Below, piece after piece: positions 45,129 to 53,977 of a stretch of DNA of 64,000 bases. The stretch lies in the NCBI GenBank assembly GCA_944321295.1, contig CALUKU010000014.1, forward strand, positions 1-64,000, given 5' to 3'. How positions within the stretch are numbered: the first letter of the stretch is position 1; each line of letters opens with the position of its first letter. Position numbers and translations under genes: made by a program. The notes below the pieces were generated by a model. That model searched no databases, was not told the origin of the DNA, and was given only the letters and a program-made list of their open reading frames with translations. Source of the DNA: an uncultured Prevotella sp. Its GTDB lineage: Bacteria > Bacteroidota > Bacteroidia > Bacteroidales > Bacteroidaceae.

Positions 45129-45181
45129 GACAGCCGTCAGGCGGGGCGTAACAACCGATACGCCGCTCCCTGACGGCTGTC
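45129..45181 (+). terminator. Terminator of the etf-acyl-CoA dehydrogenase operon
   Basis: Arms GACAGCCGTCAG and complement, with further pairing GCGTA/TACGC within the loop. Confidence 0.65.
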
Positions 45182-45218
45182 TGCGTATAATACAATCAAA
45201 CCAAAAGCGAACTGCAAA

Positions 45219-46232
45219 ATGACATCACTTACAATGACACGGGCCACGGGCCGCCACGCAAGAAGCCTGCTCGCTGCCACACTGCTGGCGCTGTTCGCCG
45301 TGCTGCCGGCGGCGCTCTTCGCCTCGTGTGACAACGAAACGCAGAGCCTGCCGCAGGCCGAATACATACCCGAAGCGCCCGACTACGACGACCATACGAT
45401 GTGGTTCACACGTGAAAACGACAAGACCGGCACAGGCGCCGACGTGTTCTACGTCGTGTCAACGTGGATAGCCGACTGGACCACGGCCGACGGCCGGCCG
45501 TCGCACTACTGCGACGTTCACAACGCCGAGCGCCGCGCCGACATGGACAAGGAGATTGGCCGCATTGCCGAATACATGGGCAAGGGCAACAACTTCTACT
45601 CGCCTTACTACCGGCACATGTCGATTGACATCTGGGCGACGCTTAACGAGGACACCATAAACAACCGCTTCAAGCTCGCCATGGGCGACGTGACCGAAGC
45701 CTTCAACCACTTCCTGGCCAGCCGCGACCCCTCGCGGCCCTTCGTGCTGGCCGGATTCAGCCAGGGCGGCAAGGCCGTAGTAGAGCTGCTCAAGCAAATG
45801 CCGGAGGACGTGGCCCGGCATCTCGTGGCCGCATACGTGTTGGGCTATAAGGTCACCCCCGACGACACGCTCGCAACGAGGAACATACGCGCTGCGCAAC
45901 GGGCCGACGACACGGGCGTGACCGTGTGCTACAACTCGGTGGCCGACGTGCAATATATCAAGCCCGTGGTAAGCGTGCCGTGCGCAATGTGCATCAATCC
46001 CGTAAACTGGCGCACCGACGCCACGCCCGCCACGCTGGCCGACACCGTAACCGTAAGCGTGTCGCCGGAGCACCATGTGCTCGTAGTGAAAGGCTATAGC
46101 GGGGCCGAATACCAGCCCATACGCGACATGCTGAACATAGGCGACTTCCACGGCGCCGAGCCTTGGCTATACCAGGACTGCCTTGAGGAGAACATCCAAC
46201 TGCGCATACGCAAGTACCGAGAAACGCATTAA
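45219..46232 (+). CDS. DUF3089 alpha/beta-hydrolase-like lipoprotein
   Basis: The 337-residue protein has a signal peptide with the lipobox FASC (Cys near residue 32). The nucleophile elbow GFSQGG lies near residue 183, and the HYCDVHNAE and NFYSPYYRHMSIDIW blocks are typical of DUF3089. The Ser-His hydrolase fold suggests an esterase or lipase, but the substrate is unknown. HHVLVVKGYSG near the C-terminus may hold the catalytic His. Expected location: envelope. Confidence 0.85.
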   Translation: MTSLTMTRATGRHARSLLAATLLALFAVLPAALFASCDNETQSLPQAEYIPEAPDYDDHTMWFTRENDKTGTGADVFYVVSTWIADWTTADGRPSHYCDVHNAERRADMDKEIGRIAEYMGKGNNFYSPYYRHMSIDIWATLNEDTINNRFKLAMGDVTEAFNHFLASRDPSRPFVLAGFSQGGKAVVELLKQMPEDVARHLVAAYVLGYKVTPDDTLATRNIRAAQRADDTGVTVCYNSVADVQYIKPVVSVPCAMCINPVNWRTDATPATLADTVTVSVSPEHHVLVVKGYSGAEYQPIRDMLNIGDFHGAEPWLYQDCLEENIQLRIRKYRETH

Positions 46233-46255
46233 CGTCCGACTTCTTTGCAGGACAC

Positions 46256-46362
46256 GGCCTTTTGCACATCAAAAGGCCGCAAAACGCAAGCTAAAAGGCC
46301 GCCTTTCGTGTTGCGAAAGGCGGCCTTTTATAATACCACTGATTATCAACGGGTTACACACG
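46256..46362. repeat. AAAAGG hairpin cluster with CACTGATTATCAAC
   Basis: Includes a perfect 17-bp hairpin (46292-46330, TAAAAGGCCGCCTTTCG arms) between the convergent DUF3089 and dacB genes, then ACTGATTATCAACGGGTTACA. Here the cluster could serve as a bidirectional terminator. Confidence 0.7.
46292..46330. terminator. Bidirectional hairpin terminator
   Basis: 17-bp perfect arms with a 5-nt loop, T-rich on both strands (CCTTTTA), between convergent genes. Confidence 0.7.
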
Positions 46363-46423
46363 GTACAATACTCGGCCACAAACAGCCTGACAACTACAAA
46401 CCGTCCGGCCCCACGACAAGCGC

Positions 46424-47731
46424 TCACGGGCGGCAAAGCGCCTCGCACACCTTGTCTTGAAACCTGCGGCCGGATGACGTATGGCGTATGCCCATGTTGA
46501 TGATTGAGAAACAGAGCACATGCCCGTTGGCCGCCGTGCAATATCCGGCCAGCGAGCTGACGCCCGTCACCGTGCCCGTCTTGGCGTGAACGTTGCCGCG
46601 CGCGTAGCCGTGGCGCATGCGGTTGTCAAGCGTGCCGTCCATGCCCGCAATCGGCATTGAGGCGTACAGGGGCACATAAATGGCGCTCTTGGCGTAGGCG
46701 TAACGCAGGAAGGCGACCTCAAGTTCGGGCGACACGTAATTATAAAGCGACAGCCCGCTGCCGTCGGCAATGTAATACGCCGACGGCTTATAGCCCAGCC
46801 GTTCAATCAGCCGGTTGACCATGCGGCGCCCCTGGCGGGCCGTAGCGGGCGCCGACGAACCGGCCGAAGCGGCCAAATGGTAGAACAACGACTCTGAGTA
46901 AAGGTTGTCGCTCTTCTTCATCATGCGCGGCAACACCTCGTCAATCCTACGCTCGACGACGCACAGCTCACGGGCCGAACCCGGCACGCGGCCCGTGCGT
47001 ATCTCGCCCCCCACCTCAATGCCGGCGCGGCGGAGGCGGTCGCGGAAGCGCTCCATGAAGTCGTCCTTGCCCGAAAGCAGCAGCGGCGAGAGCACGGGGT
47101 TGTCGTCGTCCCAGCACCAGCCTTCGCCCAGGCGGTCGGCGTCTTTCATCGAAAGGTCGGCGTACAGGTTGCCGCGTATAGTGTCTACGCCGAGCCGGCG
47201 CACGCTGTCAACAAAGGCGTTGAGGTCTGACGTGCCGAAGGCGGGGTCGAACCCGCCCTCGCAATACAGGTCGCCGTCAAGCACGCCGCCGTCAACATCG
47301 CCCGTGCTCAGCAGCCTCGTGGCATACCGGTAGTTGCCGCCGAGGCGGTCGAGGGCGGCCACGGCCACCATCATCTTCAGCGTGCTGGCGGGCCGCATGA
47401 GCTGGCGCTCGTTGTGACGGTAAATAACCGAGTCGGCCGTAAGGTCGTAAACCATAAGCCCCACGGTTGAAGTCTGGAACATGTCGCCCTGCAACAGCAC
47501 GTCAAGGCGCGACTGCACGCTGAGCGGCCACAGCAGGTCCGGCTCGGCGATGAGCGTGTCGGCAGCGGCCGTATCCACCGCCGCCGTGTCTACGTATTCA
47601 TCGTCAGTAACGACGGCGGCGCCCGCGCGGCCCGCAGCAGGGCACAACGCCGACGCCGAAAGCGCCGCGGCCGCGGCCGCGACGGCAGCCGCCGAACGGC
47701 AGTCTTGAATAAGTTTCTTTATAAGTTTCAC
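46424..47731 (-). CDS. dacB: D-Ala-D-Ala carboxypeptidase/endopeptidase (PBP4 type)
   Basis: PBP4 trims peptidoglycan crosslinks in the periplasm. The 435-residue protein has a signal segment (long Ala-rich stretch, residues 12-40), the active-site SxxK in ASTLKMMVAV, SDN in KKSDNLYSESLF and KTG in HAKTGTVTGVSS. The start is GTG at 47731, which overlaps the stop of the PH-domain gene (GTGA), so translation is probably coupled. Paired active-site motifs are all intact. Confidence 0.93.
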   Translation of the reverse strand: MKLIKKLIQDCRSAAAVAAAAAALSASALCPAAGRAGAAVVTDDEYVDTAAVDTAAADTLIAEPDLLWPLSVQSRLDVLLQGDMFQTSTVGLMVYDLTADSVIYRHNERQLMRPASTLKMMVAVAALDRLGGNYRYATRLLSTGDVDGGVLDGDLYCEGGFDPAFGTSDLNAFVDSVRRLGVDTIRGNLYADLSMKDADRLGEGWCWDDDNPVLSPLLLSGKDDFMERFRDRLRRAGIEVGGEIRTGRVPGSARELCVVERRIDEVLPRMMKKSDNLYSESLFYHLAASAGSSAPATARQGRRMVNRLIERLGYKPSAYYIADGSGLSLYNYVSPELEVAFLRYAYAKSAIYVPLYASMPIAGMDGTLDNRMRHGYARGNVHAKTGTVTGVSSLAGYCTAANGHVLCFSIINMGIRHTSSGRRFQDKVCEALCRP

Positions 47732-48153
47732 CTTTTCGTCCTTTCATTTTCGCGTCTTTCCATCAGCTCCTGGCGCCTCGTTATCTCACCGACGAAAGCC
47801 TCCTCGCCGGCAGGCTGCACCGACACTTCGCGCCCCGCGCCATAGCGTATCAGCACATATCTTACGCCCAGCACGCCGGCACGCACCCTCTCGACCGACA
47901 CGATGTCGGTTATGCGTATGGCGACGCGCCGCGAAAAGCGCCCCTTACTGATTACAAGCATGCCGTCGGCAGTGAACACGTAGGCCGTGTGCACTATCCT
48001 TTCGACCATCAGCACGACGGCCATCATAAGCGCAAGACCGGCCACGGCGCCCGCCGCCGACCTGTGCCAGAACATGCACAAGGCCGCAGCGGCAACCACG
48101 ACGATTGCCACATAATTCAACAAAGACACACGGTAATGGAAAGTTCGGTTCAT
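47728..48153 (-). CDS. PH-domain-like membrane protein
   Basis: The 141-residue protein starts at MNRTFHYRVSLL (48153); codons further upstream overlap the promoter box at 48165. Two membrane helices (YVAIVVVAAAALCMFW and AVAGLALMMAVVLMV) precede a bacterial PH-like domain (AYVFTADGMLVISKGRFSRR). Its stop overlaps dacB by 4 bp. Function unknown; it may help place or regulate the cell-wall enzyme, which is inference. Confidence 0.75.
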   Translation of the reverse strand: MNRTFHYRVSLLNYVAIVVVAAAALCMFWHRSAAGAVAGLALMMAVVLMVERIVHTAYVFTADGMLVISKGRFSRRVAIRITDIVSVERVRAGVLGVRYVLIRYGAGREVSVQPAGEEAFVGEITRRQELMERRENERTKR

Positions 48154-48164
48154 AATAAGTGTTG

Positions 48165-48172
48165 CAAAATTA
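48165..48172 (-). promoter_or_regulatory. Promoter -7 box for the PH-domain gene and dacB
   Basis: TAATTTTGC on the minus strand, 12 bp before the ATG at 48153. Confidence 0.55.
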
Positions 48173-48269
48173 GTCATTTTATCACTAAAACGCACATTTC
48201 AGACACTTAAAGAAGCATTTTATATGTCATAAAACGTATTTTCATCATCAACGTTTCGGATTTTCTTAT

Positions 48270-48277
48270 TACTTTTG
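48270..48277 (+). promoter_or_regulatory. Promoter -7 box for nadB
   Basis: TACTTTTGC lies 24 bp before the nadB ATG, so the leader is short. Confidence 0.6.
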
Positions 48278-48300
48278 CAATCGTTTTATAAAACGTATTT

Positions 48301-49890
48301 ATGATTTTCAAGTACGACTTTTTGATTATCGGCGGCGGCGTCGCCGGTATGAGTTACGCCCTTAAGATAGCAAGAGCGCACAAGGGAAAGATATGCATCA
48401 TCTGCAAGACGACGCTTGACGAGGCCAACACCGCAAAGGCGCAAGGCGGCATAGCGTCGGTTACCAACCTGCAGGTTGACAATTTTGAAAAGCACATCGA
48501 GGACACAATGATTGCCGGCGACTACATCAGCGACCGCAAGGCCGTAGAGCAAGTGGTGCGCAACGCCCCCGCGCAAATCAAGGAACTGGTGCAGTGGGGA
48601 GTGAACTTCGACAAGACCGACGACGGCAGCTACGACCTGCACCGCGAAGGCGGGCACTCGGAGTTCCGCATACTGCACCACGCCGACGACACCGGCGCCG
48701 AGATACAGCGCGGACTGATGGCGGCCGTAAGGAGCAATCCAGACATAGAGATAAAGGAAAACCACTTCGCCGTCGAAATCATAACGCAACACCATCTCGG
48801 CATAGAGGTGACCCGCCGCACGCCCGACATAGAGTGCTACGGCGCCTACGTGCTTAATCCTGACACGCAGAAGGTTGACACCTACCTGAGCAAAGTCACC
48901 CTGATGTGCACCGGCGGCTGCGGAGCCGTCTACCAGGCGACGACGAACCCCGTAATATCCACCGGCGACGGCGAGGCCATGGTTTACCGCGCAAAGGGCA
49001 CGGTGCAGGACATGGAGTTCGTGCAGTTCCACCCCACGGCGCTCTATCATCCGGGCGAAACCCACCCCGCCTACCTCATCACCGAGGCCATGCGCGGCTA
49101 CGGCGGCATATTGCGCCTGCCCACGGGCGAGTCGTTCATGGAGAAATACGACAAGCGGCTTTCGCTGGCGCCGCGCGACATAGTGGCACGCGCCATCGAC
49201 AAGGAGATGAAAATACACGGCCTCGACCACGTGTGCCTCGACGTAACGCACAAAGACCCCGAGGAAACGAAACACCACTTCCCTAACATTTACCACAAGT
49301 GCCTCTCCATTGGCATCGACATAACCAAGGATTACATACCCGTACGCCCGGCAGCCCACTACATGTGCGGCGGCATAAATGTCGACCTCAACGGCGAGTC
49401 GTCAATCCACCGCCTCTACGCCATCGGCGAATGTTCGTGCACGGGACTGCACGGCGGCAACCGCCTGGCCAGCAACTCGCTCATTGAGGCCGTAGTCTAT
49501 GCCGACGCCGCAGCACGCCACAGCCTGGCGCACGTCGACGAATACACGTTCAACGAGCGCATACCCGAATGGAACGACGAGGGAACGATGACCAACGAGG
49601 AGAAGGTGCTCATAACGCAAAGCGTTAAGGAGGTGGGCGAAATAATGACAAACTACGTAGGCATCGTGCGCAGCGACCTGCGACTGAAGCGCGCATGGGA
49701 CCGCCTCGACCTGCTCTACGAGGAAACCGAAGCCCTCTTCAAGCGCGTGAAAGCCAGCCGTGACATTTGCGAACTGCGCAACATGATCAACGTGGGCTAT
49801 CTAATCACACGCCAGGCCATCGAGCGCAAGGAGTGCCGCGGCCTGCACTTCACCATTGATTATCCGCTGCACGCTTACGATAAGAAATAA
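48301..49890 (+). CDS. nadB: L-aspartate oxidase
   Basis: NadB oxidises L-aspartate to iminoaspartate, the first step of NAD synthesis from aspartate. The 529-residue flavoprotein has the FAD dinucleotide motif IIGGGVAGMSYA, the glycine-rich TAKAQGGIASV, FVQFHPTALYHPG and the RPAAHYMCGGINVDLNG and LHGGNRLASNSLIEAVV blocks of the family. nadA and nadC are not adjacent. It ends at a strong terminator. Confidence 0.94.
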   Translation: MIFKYDFLIIGGGVAGMSYALKIARAHKGKICIICKTTLDEANTAKAQGGIASVTNLQVDNFEKHIEDTMIAGDYISDRKAVEQVVRNAPAQIKELVQWGVNFDKTDDGSYDLHREGGHSEFRILHHADDTGAEIQRGLMAAVRSNPDIEIKENHFAVEIITQHHLGIEVTRRTPDIECYGAYVLNPDTQKVDTYLSKVTLMCTGGCGAVYQATTNPVISTGDGEAMVYRAKGTVQDMEFVQFHPTALYHPGETHPAYLITEAMRGYGGILRLPTGESFMEKYDKRLSLAPRDIVARAIDKEMKIHGLDHVCLDVTHKDPEETKHHFPNIYHKCLSIGIDITKDYIPVRPAAHYMCGGINVDLNGESSIHRLYAIGECSCTGLHGGNRLASNSLIEAVVYADAAARHSLAHVDEYTFNERIPEWNDEGTMTNEEKVLITQSVKEVGEIMTNYVGIVRSDLRLKRAWDRLDLLYEETEALFKRVKASRDICELRNMINVGYLITRQAIERKECRGLHFTIDYPLHAYDKK

Positions 49891-49936
49891 GAAGCAACCC
49901 TAAGTTAGTTTAGTTTTGAAGCAGACATGTGGAAAC

Positions 49937-49973
49937 AAAAAGGCGGAACCGTCGTCGACGGTTCCGCCTTTTT
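49937..49973 (+). terminator. Intrinsic terminator between nadB and the RidA gene
   Basis: 17-bp perfect arms (AAAAAGGCGGAACCGTC) with a 3-nt loop and T/A-runs on both sides; it can serve both convergent genes. Confidence 0.9.
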
Positions 49974-49995
49974 ACGTTTTTCTAAAAGATTGTCA

Positions 49996-50370
49996 TTACA
50001 ATTCGGCGATGACTTCAATTTCAACAAGGGCGCCTTTGGGCAGAGTCTTAACGGCAACGGCAGAGCGTGCGGGGAACGGCTCCTTGAAGAACGTGGCGTA
50101 AACCTCGTTCATTGCGGCAAAGTTGTCCATGTCTGAGAGGAAAACGGTTGTCTTAACAACGTGTGACAGGTCGATTCCTGCCTCGGCAAGAACGTTCGTT
50201 ACGTTAGTAAGCGACTGGCAGGTCTGCTCCTTTATACCTCCTTCTGCGAACTCACCGGTAGCGGGATCGATGGGCACTTGGCCTGATGCGAACACGAATC
50301 CGCCGGCAACGATTGCCTGGCTGTAAGGGCCTAAAGCCTTAGGCGCTTTGTCTGAATGTAATGCTTTCAT
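49996..50370 (-). CDS. RidA-family enamine/imine deaminase
   Basis: RidA hydrolyses reactive 2-aminoacrylate and related imines released by PLP dehydratases. The 124-residue protein has LGPYSQAIVAGGFVFASGQVPIDP, the conserved Arg in FPARSAVAVKTLP and GALVEIEVIA. It follows the threonine dehydratase gene by 57 bp on the same strand, a sensible pairing because that enzyme makes the imines RidA clears. Confidence 0.95.
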   Translation of the reverse strand: MKALHSDKAPKALGPYSQAIVAGGFVFASGQVPIDPATGEFAEGGIKEQTCQSLTNVTNVLAEAGIDLSHVVKTTVFLSDMDNFAAMNEVYATFFKEPFPARSAVAVKTLPKGALVEIEVIAEL

Positions 50371-50427
50371 TTTAATTGTTTTTTATGTTTAATGTTGCGT
50401 AGCCGTGAACAACTACTTGTTAATATG

Positions 50428-51621
50428 TTATTTCAGTTTAAATCCTTTCTTCTGCAGCCCTTCCTTTATGGCCTCTACGTGCTCGTGGTTGCGTGTTTCG
50501 AGCTTCACCTTCAGTTCACACGAGTTGATGTTCTGGCCGTAAACGCCGCGCTCGTGGTGTACGCTGAGCACGTTGGCGCCGAGAGAGGCCAGCACTTCGA
50601 TTACTTCGAGCAGCTGTCCGGGCTTGTCGGCAAGCTCCATTGAGAGCGTGCAGATGCGTCCTCCCTTATCAAGACCGCGGTTGATTACGCGGTTGAGTAT
50701 GTTTACGTCAATGTTGCCGCCGCTGACCAGACAGATAGTCTTCTTGCCCTTGATGGGCACCTTGTTGAACATTGCAGCAGCAACGCTCACCGCTCCGGCA
50801 CCTTCGGCTATCATCTTTTCCTCTTCCATGAGGCGCAGGATGGCCGCGCAAATTTCGTCTTCGCTTACAAGAGCTATGTCGTCGACGTATTTCGAGCAGA
50901 TGTCGTATGTGAGGTCGCCAGGAGTCTTCACGGCAATACCATCGGCAACGGTTGATACGCTCGCCAATGTTTCGGGGTGATGTTCGCGTATGCTCTCATA
51001 CATACTTGGCGCTCCGGCAGCCTGCACGCCGTAAACTTTAACATTGGGGTTGAGTGATTTTATGGCGAAAGCAACGCCGCTGATGAGTCCGCCGCCGCCT
51101 ATTGGTACGACTACGGCCTCAACATCAGACAGCTGATCAAGCACTTCAAGACCTATCGTGCCTTGTCCTGCGATGACGTGCTCGTCGTTAAACGGGTGGA
51201 TGAACGTATAACCATGCTCGTCGCGAAGCTGCAACGCACGCTGGTAAGCGTCATCATATACGCCAGGCACAAGGCAAATATCAGCTCCGAGGCGGCGTGT
51301 TGCCTCCACCTTGCTGATGGGCGCGCCCTCAGGAAGGCAGATAAGAGACTTTATGCCGTGGCTTGTTGCGCCGAGAGCTACGCCTTGGGCGTGGTTGCCG
51401 GCCGAGCAGGCTATTACGCCTTTCTTCTTCTCCTCGTCGCTGAGCTGCGATATTCTGTAATATGCGCCGCGCACCTTGAACGAGCCTGTTATCTGCAGGT
51501 TCTCGGGTTTAAGGTAAATGTCACTTTCCGGATTAAGCTTGGGCGCATGCACGAGGTCGGTGCGCCTAAGTATCTTACTGAGCACGTAGCGTGCCTTGTA
51601 AAGGTCATCTAAATTAAGCAT
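50428..51621 (-). CDS. ilvA: Threonine ammonia-lyase
   Basis: The enzyme deaminates L-threonine to 2-oxobutanoate, feeding isoleucine synthesis or catabolism. The 397-residue protein has the PLP lysine motif GSFKVRGAYYR, CSAGNHAQGVA, the Gly loop VVVPIGGGGLISG, and one C-terminal ACT domain (STMELADKPGQ-like, CTLSMELADKPGQLLEV). A single ACT domain fits the shorter biosynthetic or TdcB-like class, so the ilvA symbol is approximate. Promoter box at 51650. Confidence 0.93.
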   Translation of the reverse strand: MLNLDDLYKARYVLSKILRRTDLVHAPKLNPESDIYLKPENLQITGSFKVRGAYYRISQLSDEEKKKGVIACSAGNHAQGVALGATSHGIKSLICLPEGAPISKVEATRRLGADICLVPGVYDDAYQRALQLRDEHGYTFIHPFNDEHVIAGQGTIGLEVLDQLSDVEAVVVPIGGGGLISGVAFAIKSLNPNVKVYGVQAAGAPSMYESIREHHPETLASVSTVADGIAVKTPGDLTYDICSKYVDDIALVSEDEICAAILRLMEEEKMIAEGAGAVSVAAAMFNKVPIKGKKTICLVSGGNIDVNILNRVINRGLDKGGRICTLSMELADKPGQLLEVIEVLASLGANVLSVHHERGVYGQNINSCELKVKLETRNHEHVEAIKEGLQKKGFKLK

Positions 51622-51649
51622 ATTTTTCGTATTATCAGATTTTGGTATG

Positions 51650-51657
51650 CAAATTTA
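51650..51657 (-). promoter_or_regulatory. Promoter -7 box for ilvA
   Basis: TAAATTTGC on the minus strand, 29 bp before the start. Confidence 0.6.
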
Positions 51658-51826
51658 GGGAAAATATCCGATACTGCAAGTGACGAAGCCAAGATTTATT
51701 CTTTTAATTATTAATAAAAGCAAAAGGATTGTCAAGCCCGCTGAAATCAGTTAGTTACGGCTTCATGCGGCCATGTGTTTTGCGAAATAGGATATTTTAT
51801 CTTCCCATTGTTGCCCGTTGCTGATG

Positions 51827-51918
51827 TTTGCATTATCTTTGCAGAAGATAAGCTGCACTCGGGAAACTGAGAACAAGTTCTCTTTCCGCTCGTTTGCATT
51901 ATCTTTGCAAAAGATAAC
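51827..51918 (+). repeat. 66-bp promoter-bearing repeat upstream of the TlpA-like gene
   Basis: TTTGCATTATCTTTGCA occurs at 51827 and 51893, 66 bp apart. The unit between is the near-exact complement of the unit at 39184 (GAGAACAAGTTCTC centre, TGCACTCGGG). The second TATCTTTG box lies about 20 bp before the ATG. No gene lies in the rest of 51658-51926. Confidence 0.8.
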
Positions 51919-51926
51919 AATTTATT

Positions 51927-52454
51927 ATGAAGGTAAGATTTTTCGCATTTATTGCTTTTGTGGCGTGCCTGTCGGCCTGTACTTTCGGCGACGGCGGTGA
52001 GAATTATTACGGCAAGGGACTGCTTGAAAAAGGCACCATGGCGCCCGACTTCGTTATTTATACCGACGACAAGCCCGACGGATTTACGCTCAGTTCGCTC
52101 CGCGGCGGCTACGTCCTGCTTGAGTTCTGGGCCTCGTGGTGCTCCGACTGCCAGGCTGCTACGCCTGAGCTTGTCAGCCTTTACAATGAGTATGCGCCTA
52201 AGGGACTGACCGTCGTCGGAGTTTCTTTCGACGAGGACGCCGACGACTGGCGTGCGTACATCAGCGAGCACGGCATGGATTGGATACATTATTGCGAACT
52301 GAAGCCTTGGTCCGAGAGCACTATTTCTGCGGCTTACAACGTTAAATGGATACCAACGCTTTACCTTATAGACCCTGACGGGAAGGTGGATTTCGCCACG
52401 GTTACCGTCAGTGAAATGGATAAGGTTCTTTCAGAAAGATTTAACCATAAATAA
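51927..52454 (+). CDS. TlpA-like thioredoxin-fold lipoprotein
   Basis: The 175-residue protein has a lipoprotein signal (lipobox LSAC, Cys near residue 18), then a thioredoxin fold with FWASWCSDCQAATPEL: the CxxC is Cys-Ser-Asp-Cys. The cis-Pro is in VKWIPTLYLIDPDG. Such envelope proteins reduce or exchange disulfides. The 66-bp repeat supplies its promoter box. The partner is unknown. Confidence 0.92.
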   Translation: MKVRFFAFIAFVACLSACTFGDGGENYYGKGLLEKGTMAPDFVIYTDDKPDGFTLSSLRGGYVLLEFWASWCSDCQAATPELVSLYNEYAPKGLTVVGVSFDEDADDWRAYISEHGMDWIHYCELKPWSESTISAAYNVKWIPTLYLIDPDGKVDFATVTVSEMDKVLSERFNHK

Positions 52455-52480
52455 AAAAGTGAAAGCCGTGTATAAGGCTT

Positions 52481-53704
52481 TCACTTAAGCAGTTTCAGTT
52501 TCTTTCCGTAATTCAGCATGCGCCATATCCATTCCAGTGGCCCGAACTGACAGTATTTTAGCCAAACGAGGCTTAACGCCGCCTGCAATACGAACACGCC
52601 GAAGGCGATAAGCTCGGTCGTTGCGAGCCCGACGCTTGCCCCAAGCCCCAAGCCTATGCCGTAAAAGAGCAGCATGCCGACAACCGACTGCCCGATGTAA
52701 TTAGTCAACGCCATGCGCCCCGGAGCCGCAAGCCAGCTCCATATGCGTGCGTCCTTGCCCTTAAAGTAAAGCAGGCATAGGGCGGACATATAGGCGAGGC
52801 CCGTCGGATACACGCTTATCAGATAGAGCACCGAGTGACATGCCGTGCCGAGCGGGTGCCCATTGACGGCGCTCCACGCATATACGGCCGACAGCGGAAG
52901 CCCCACTGCGAAACCTATTGCAGCCGTGCGGCGCAACAGACTTTTATATGCCGCAATGTCGGCGTAAAGCTTCCGCCGCCCGATGTAAAAGCCCAATATG
53001 AACAATCCCATCACCTTAAAATAACGGTTGCCGTCGACAAACTCCTGCACACGCACCAGCGCGCCCTGCACGAGGAACTGGAACACTTCCCGATAGCTGT
53101 CGGCGTCGCGCAACCAATAGCCGAAATTTTCCTCTGTTATGCCATACATGCGGCAGTAATGCCACTGCACCCTTACGGCCGGAGCCGACAGGCTGACGCC
53201 CGTAAGCGACGTTGCCGTGTCAACAGCCACGGGCAGAAGCAAGAAGAACGCCGCCCACTTGAGCAGCCCGGCGTCGCCGACGTGCCTGAACAAAGGCAGC
53301 ACCATGCCCATCAGTGCATAAAGCATGAGGATGTCGCCGCTCCAAATGAACATCAAGTGGATGAAGCCTATCAGCAGCAGCACGGCCATGCGGCGGTAAA
53401 ACAGCTTAAATCCGCCTGGTCCTCTCTGCGCCGCATGACTGATAATGATTGAGAATCCCATGCCGAACAGCAGCGAGAACAGGGTGTAAAACTTGCCGTC
53501 GACGAATACGTACTGCAAGAACCTTACTATCCGGTCTATGCCGGCCGACGGCATGGCGGCCGCAACATCGGCCGGCTGAAAGGTGTAAAGCGAGAACTCA
53601 GGATAGTTAGCCAGGCATATGCCTATAAGCGCAAACCCTCTGAGCGCGTCCAATATGACATAACGCTCCGAAGGTTTTACGGGTGAGAGATTGTTCTTAT
53701 TCAT
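52481..53704 (-). CDS. DUF418 membrane protein
   Basis: The 407-residue protein has about ten membrane segments. RYVILDALRGFALIGICLAN near the start and the C-terminal DUF418 block (PGRMALTNYIGQSV, then FGPLEWIWRMLNY) define the family, related to YeiB and to acyltransferase-3-like membrane proteins. Function unknown. Its ATG overlaps the stop of the transporter remnant upstream (ATGA). Confidence 0.9.
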   Translation of the reverse strand: MNKNNLSPVKPSERYVILDALRGFALIGICLANYPEFSLYTFQPADVAAAMPSAGIDRIVRFLQYVFVDGKFYTLFSLLFGMGFSIIISHAAQRGPGGFKLFYRRMAVLLLIGFIHLMFIWSGDILMLYALMGMVLPLFRHVGDAGLLKWAAFFLLLPVAVDTATSLTGVSLSAPAVRVQWHYCRMYGITEENFGYWLRDADSYREVFQFLVQGALVRVQEFVDGNRYFKVMGLFILGFYIGRRKLYADIAAYKSLLRRTAAIGFAVGLPLSAVYAWSAVNGHPLGTACHSVLYLISVYPTGLAYMSALCLLYFKGKDARIWSWLAAPGRMALTNYIGQSVVGMLLFYGIGLGLGASVGLATTELIAFGVFVLQAALSLVWLKYCQFGPLEWIWRMLNYGKKLKLLK

Positions 53705-53930
53705 TTCTTTTTTCCGTTAACGCTCATCACGCTGAGCAATATCACCGCCAGTCTGGCCAGCTGCACCGCCGTTACATGTTCTCCACCTATGCCCGCCCCG
53801 AGCGCTACGGCCACCACGGGGTTGACGTAGGCGTGGGTGGCAACCTCGGTTGCAGGGCGCGCTTTGAGCAGCCAGACATAGGCGGTGTAGGCCATCAGCG
53901 AGCCGAATATTATAAGAACACTTTGCTTGA
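53701..53930 (-). pseudogene. Remnant of an EamA-type transporter (C-terminal end only)
   Basis: FGSLMAYTAYVWLLKARPA, then THAYVNPVVAVALG and RLAVILLSVMSVNGKKK match the last third of a two-domain EamA/RhaT transporter. Roughly 200 N-terminal residues are missing, and homology fades near 53925, next to a short CCTCCCC/GGAGGGG hairpin at 53944-53970. It ends by overlapping the DUF418 start by 4 bp. A large deletion is the simplest explanation. Confidence 0.75.
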
Positions 53931-53977
53931 AAGGCCGCAAGTTCCTCCCCTTTGGTAAGGTCAGGAGGGGTTTCTTT

